Origin: an uncultured Bacteroidota bacterium
Lineage (GTDB): Bacteria; Bacteroidota; Bacteroidia; Chitinophagales; LD1
NCBI GenBank assembly: GCA_903917755.1
Contig: CAIXBT010000321.1
Coordinates: 1 to 32,355 of the forward strand
DNA length: 32,355 nucleotides
Direction: 5' to 3'
Part shown: one piece after another, positions 29,155-32,355 of the stretch
How the letters are laid out: each line of letters starts with the position of its first letter
How positions within the stretch are numbered: position 1 is the first letter of the stretch
Made by a program: the position numbers and the translations under genes
Notes under the pieces: generated by a model
Seen by the model: only the letters and a program-made list of their open reading frames with translations
Told to the model about the DNA's origin: nothing
Databases searched by the model: none

Positions 29155-30168
29155 ATGAAAAAAATAAGTTCTATAATCTATCTATCAGTTTTTATAACCC
29201 TGTCACTCAGTATTTCTGCACAGGAAAAATCTTCCTATAAGATCATAAACCGGATCCATCTGGATGGCGATGGCGGCTGGGACTATCTTACGATGGATGA
29301 CGCGGCTGGACTGCTATATGTTTCGCATGGCACTGTGGTACAGGTCGTAGATGTAAAGACAAGCAAAGTGATCGCCACCATAGACGACACTAAGGGTGTG
29401 CATGGCATCGCAATAGCTTCTGAATTCGGCAAAGGATATATCAGCTGCGGCAAGGATTCAACAGTGGTGGTTTTTGACATAAAGACCTACAAAACGCTCA
29501 ATAGGGTCAAAGTAAATGGCTCTAATCCTGATGCTATATTATATGACCCCTTTTCCAAAAATGTTTTTGCATTCAATGGTCGCAGCAAAAACGTGACTGT
29601 GATCGATGCAAAATCAGATAAGGTGACCGGAAGCATACCTGTAGAGGGCAAGCCGGAATTCGCAGCGACGGATGAAAAAGGGAAAGTCTATGTCAATATC
29701 GAAGACAAAAACAAACTCTGCGTGATCAATAGCCAAACCCTGAAAGTAGAAAACAGCTGGCCGGTGGCACCTGTAGATGAGCCGAGCGGCCTCGCCATAG
29801 ACAATGTATCGCACAGGTTATTTACGGTCAGCGATAGTCATCTGGCTGTGATAGATGCTAAGACAGGTACAGTGATCGCTTCGCTGACCATTGGGAACAG
29901 AGTGGATGGAGTCGCATTTGATACTGGCCTGAAAAGGGCATATAGTGCCAATGGCGAAGGCACAATGACAGTAGTAGGAGAAGTGAACGGCACTTACAAA
30001 GTGATTGAAAATGTGACCACTCAAAAAGGAGCAAGAACCATAGCTGTAGATTCCAAGACACATCATATCTATCTGCCTACCGCAGAATTTCGTGAAGGCG
30101 AATCAGATAAACGGCGCGCTATGGTGCCGGGCACATTTATGGTGCTTGAGATAGCTCCCAATCCATAA
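29155..30168 (+). CDS. YncE-like beta-propeller secreted protein
   Basis: Signal peptide; repeated blade units such as VVDVKTSKVIATIDDTKGVHGIAI, VIDAKSDKVTGSIPVEGKPEFAATDEKGKVYVN. Confidence 0.85.
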   Translation: MKKISSIIYLSVFITLSLSISAQEKSSYKIINRIHLDGDGGWDYLTMDDAAGLLYVSHGTVVQVVDVKTSKVIATIDDTKGVHGIAIASEFGKGYISCGKDSTVVVFDIKTYKTLNRVKVNGSNPDAILYDPFSKNVFAFNGRSKNVTVIDAKSDKVTGSIPVEGKPEFAATDEKGKVYVNIEDKNKLCVINSQTLKVENSWPVAPVDEPSGLAIDNVSHRLFTVSDSHLAVIDAKTGTVIASLTIGNRVDGVAFDTGLKRAYSANGEGTMTVVGEVNGTYKVIENVTTQKGARTIAVDSKTHHIYLPTAEFREGESDKRRAMVPGTFMVLEIAPNP

Positions 30169-30183
30169 AATCAATCATATTGT

Positions 30184-31095
30184 TCAAAATAAACCCTCTA
30201 CGCTCAGGTATCTTTCTCCTGTGTCATAAGAGAATGTAAGCACTTTTGAGCCTTTGGGGATCTCGGGTAATTTTTTTGCTACTGCTGCCAATGATGCACC
30301 GGAAGAAACACCAACGAATATTCCTTCTTTCTTTGCCGCCCGTTGTGCATATTCATATGCTTCCTCTTTGGTGACCTGGATCGTACCGTCCAGAATATCT
30401 ACATGAAGATTGACCGGAATGAAGCCTGCACCAATACCCTGTATAGGATGCGGACCGGGAGCACCGCCGCTGATGACAGGAGATGCAGCGGGTTCGACAG
30501 CGAAAACTTTCAGATCGGGAAATTTAGCTTTCAGTACTTCTGCCACTCCTGTAATGTGGCCGCCTGTACCTACCCCTGTGATCAGGTAATCGAGACCATC
30601 AGGAAAATCGGCCAATATTTCCTGCGCAGTAGTCCGTTTATGTGCCTCTATGTTTGCAGGATTGTTAAACTGCTGAGGCACCCATGAGTGAGGTGTAGAT
30701 GCAGCGAGCTCGTTGGCTTTTTCTATCGCCCCTTTCATGCCTTTCTCTCTTGGTGTCAGTTCGAACTCTGCTCCATACACCGCCATAAGCCTTCTGCGCT
30801 CGATACTCATACTTTCCGGCATCACCAGAATGATCCTATACCCCTTTACCGCGGCCACTATAGCGAGTCCTATTCCTGTGTTGCCGGATGTCGGCTCGAT
30901 GATCACTGAGTCTTTGTTGAGCAGCCCTTTCTGCTCTGCATCTTCTACCATAGCGAGTGCTATGCGGTCTTTGATAGATGCTCCGGGGTTGGCGCGTTCG
31001 AGTTTGACATATACTTCATGGTCATTGCCGAATAGCCTGTTGACGCGTACATGCGGTGTATTTCCTATGGTCTGCAAAATGTTTTGTGCCTTCAT
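30184..31095 (-). CDS. cysK: Cysteine synthase A (O-acetylserine sulfhydrylase)
   Basis: [58 protein letters not shown]. Confidence 0.95.
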   Translation of the reverse strand: MKAQNILQTIGNTPHVRVNRLFGNDHEVYVKLERANPGASIKDRIALAMVEDAEQKGLLNKDSVIIEPTSGNTGIGLAIVAAVKGYRIILVMPESMSIERRRLMAVYGAEFELTPREKGMKGAIEKANELAASTPHSWVPQQFNNPANIEAHKRTTAQEILADFPDGLDYLITGVGTGGHITGVAEVLKAKFPDLKVFAVEPAASPVISGGAPGPHPIQGIGAGFIPVNLHVDILDGTIQVTKEEAYEYAQRAAKKEGIFVGVSSGASLAAVAKKLPEIPKGSKVLTFSYDTGERYLSVEGLF

Positions 31096-31133
31096 GATGT
31101 GATGTTTTTATTTTAATAAATGGTTTGATGGTT

Positions 31134-31943
31134 TTAAATCATAAATTCAATGACGTTTTTCATCTCAGACCTGTCTCGGATCTTGACCTCGCTTTTCTGA
31201 TACACGACCGAAAATGCCGGCACACTTTCAGTAAGCCAGACATTGCCGCCTATCACAGAGTCATGGCCTATCGTGGTCTTGCCGCCCAGAATGGTACTGC
31301 CCGAATAGATGATCACATTGTCCTGAATGGTGGGGTGGCGTTTGACGGGAGCATTGCCTTTCTCTACTGTCAGTGCACCGAGGGTGACGCCCTGATATAT
31401 CTTGACATTAGCGCCGATGATCGTGGTCTCACCTATCACTATACCTGTGCCATGATCGATGAAGAAAGATGCTCCTATCTGCGCACCCGGGTGAATGTCG
31501 ATCCCTGTGCGGCTATGTGCATATTCAGATAGTATCCTTGGCAAAATGACGACTCCATTATTATACAAAATATGGGCGAGCCGGTGAATGGCTATGGCGT
31601 AGAAACCCGGATAGGCGATCACGACCTCTTCGAGTGAATTGGCTGCAGGATCGAAGGTGAGGATGGCCTCGGCATCCTTGATGAGCAGATCGAAGGTATC
31701 ATTCAACTCATCAAAGAAAATGTCAGATATAGAAGGGGCGGAACTGGATGCATCCAGCAGCGCTTCGAGTTTAGCCCGGAGCAGCGGCTCTCTTTGGCTG
31801 AGCAGATCTACTGTCAGCTCGCTACCCCAGCGCACAGGAAAGAGAAAATTTATTATCTCATCTGCGAAACTGTGTGCATGTATCATCTGTGCATAGCCGT
31901 TCGGGAAGCGTTTCTGGAAAGATCTTATTTTGTCTAAAAGCAT
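31134..31943 (-). CDS. cysE: Serine O-acetyltransferase (hexapeptide-repeat)
   Basis: LSEYAHSRTGIDIHPGAQIGASFFIDHGTGIVIGETTIIGANVKIYQGVTLGAL...KRHPTIQDNVIIYSGSTILGG. Confidence 0.95.
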   Translation of the reverse strand: MLLDKIRSFQKRFPNGYAQMIHAHSFADEIINFLFPVRWGSELTVDLLSQREPLLRAKLEALLDASSSAPSISDIFFDELNDTFDLLIKDAEAILTFDPAANSLEEVVIAYPGFYAIAIHRLAHILYNNGVVILPRILSEYAHSRTGIDIHPGAQIGASFFIDHGTGIVIGETTIIGANVKIYQGVTLGALTVEKGNAPVKRHPTIQDNVIIYSGSTILGGKTTIGHDSVIGGNVWLTESVPAFSVVYQKSEVKIRDRSEMKNVIEFMI

Positions 31944-31968
31944 ATGTCGTTTTTGTTTTTTAAGAAAT

Positions 31969-32000
31969 AAAAAAAGCCCCTCAGGGTGACTGAAGGGCTT
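31969..32000 (-). terminator. Intrinsic terminator/attenuator in the cysE-cysK leader
   Basis: Reverse strand: AAGCCCTTCAG-TCACC-CTGAGGGGCTT (11-bp stem, one G-U) running into TTTTTTT; lies before, not after, the operon. Confidence 0.92.
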
Positions 32001-32047
32001 AGAATATATTTTTTTGTTGTGATATACTACATGGCAAATCCCTTCAG
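31990..32047 (-). promoter_or_regulatory. Candidate antiterminator: CTGAAGGG (32047->32040) pairs with CCCTTCAG (31997->31990)
   Basis: Exact 8-nt complementarity between a segment inside the leader ORF and the 5' arm of the terminator; mutually exclusive with the terminator. Confidence 0.75.
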
Positions 32048-32098
32048 CGGCGCTGACTCAGCACAACAACAAACTGCAAAAGGATGATTTCTGTTCAT
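32027..32098 (-). CDS. Cysteine leader peptide (MNRNHPFAVCCCAESAPLKGFAM)
   Basis: Manual translation: ATG AAC AGA AAT CAT CCT TTT GCA GTT TGT TGT TGT GCT GAG TCA GCG CCG CTG AAG GGA TTT GCC ATG TAG; three tandem Cys codons upstream of cysteine biosynthesis genes, with a terminator in between. Confidence 0.82.
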   Translation of the reverse strand: MNRNHPFAVCCCAESAPLKGFAM

Positions 32099-32218
32099 GA
32101 TCTTATACGAAAATAACAATATTTGGAAAACCAAAAGGATATTAGTGTTTTATAATTTATTTTAATGGATGAAGAGTGATCAATAATTATCTACCTTAGC
32201 TCTAATCAAAATATCTAT

Positions 32219-32355
32219 ATGAAAGCATTATATGCAATTTTATTTGTTTTTGTTTCTGTCACATTCTCATTCGCTCAGGCACAACAAAAGGGAGTGACTG
32301 TCAACAACAAAGGAGCTGCTGCCAAGAGCAGCAAGGGAGGCGGTGTAGAAGCAAA
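32219..32355 (+). CDS. Secreted protein, 3'-truncated by the window edge
   Basis: MKALYAILFVFVSVTFSFAQAQQKGVTVNNKGAAAKSSKGGGVEA...: clean signal peptide, open to the end of the window. Confidence 0.6.
   Translation, partial: MKALYAILFVFVSVTFSFAQAQQKGVTVNNKGAAAKSSKGGGVEA

Noticed and set aside
30713-31102. 129-aa plus-strand ORF over cysK
   Set aside because: Antisense shadow of cysK.
31125-31532. 135-aa plus-strand ORF over cysE
   Set aside because: Antisense shadow of the hexapeptide-repeat coding region.
31974-32000. cys leader hairpin read as a plus-strand terminator
   Set aside because: No upstream plus-strand gene ends here and the U tract is better placed on the minus strand; interpreted as an attenuator for cysE.
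1-32355. CRISPR arrays, tRNA/rRNA, IS elements, prophage, defence islands
   Set aside because: No regularly spaced repeats, cloverleaf-like sequences, transposase or phage motifs were seen by eye.

Overview
This window looks like an ordinary Bacteroidetes (Chitinophagales/Sphingobacteriales-like) chromosomal segment, fully covered by genes on both strands. Core genes recognised are a Pif1-like helicase, folA, relA/spoT, serS, gldF-gldG, a DUF4340 protein, dnaN, recQ, manC, aminotransferases, and cysE-cysK. I saw no rRNA, tRNA, IS element, prophage or CRISPR. The best candidate for an undescribed system lies at the far right, upstream of cysE-cysK on the minus strand. An unannotated 23-codon ORF (MNRNHPFAVCCCAESAPLKGFAM, 32098->32027) with three consecutive Cys codons precedes a strong intrinsic terminator (32000->31969) that sits 25 nt before the cysE start codon. 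The leader ORF contains CTGAAGGG, an exact 8-nt complement of the terminator's 5' arm, plus a small protector hairpin and a second 8-nt complementarity that sequesters the Cys codons. This is a complete ribosome-mediated, cysteine-responsive transcription attenuator on paper. Secondary observations are a 22-bp perfect palindrome 20 bp upstream of recQ, an unannotated 44-aa single-TM micro-ORF, a cryptic transglutaminase-like C-H-D protein downstream of recQ, a PagL-like protein lacking the expected Glu, and several Bacteroidetes-type TAnnTTTG promoters.
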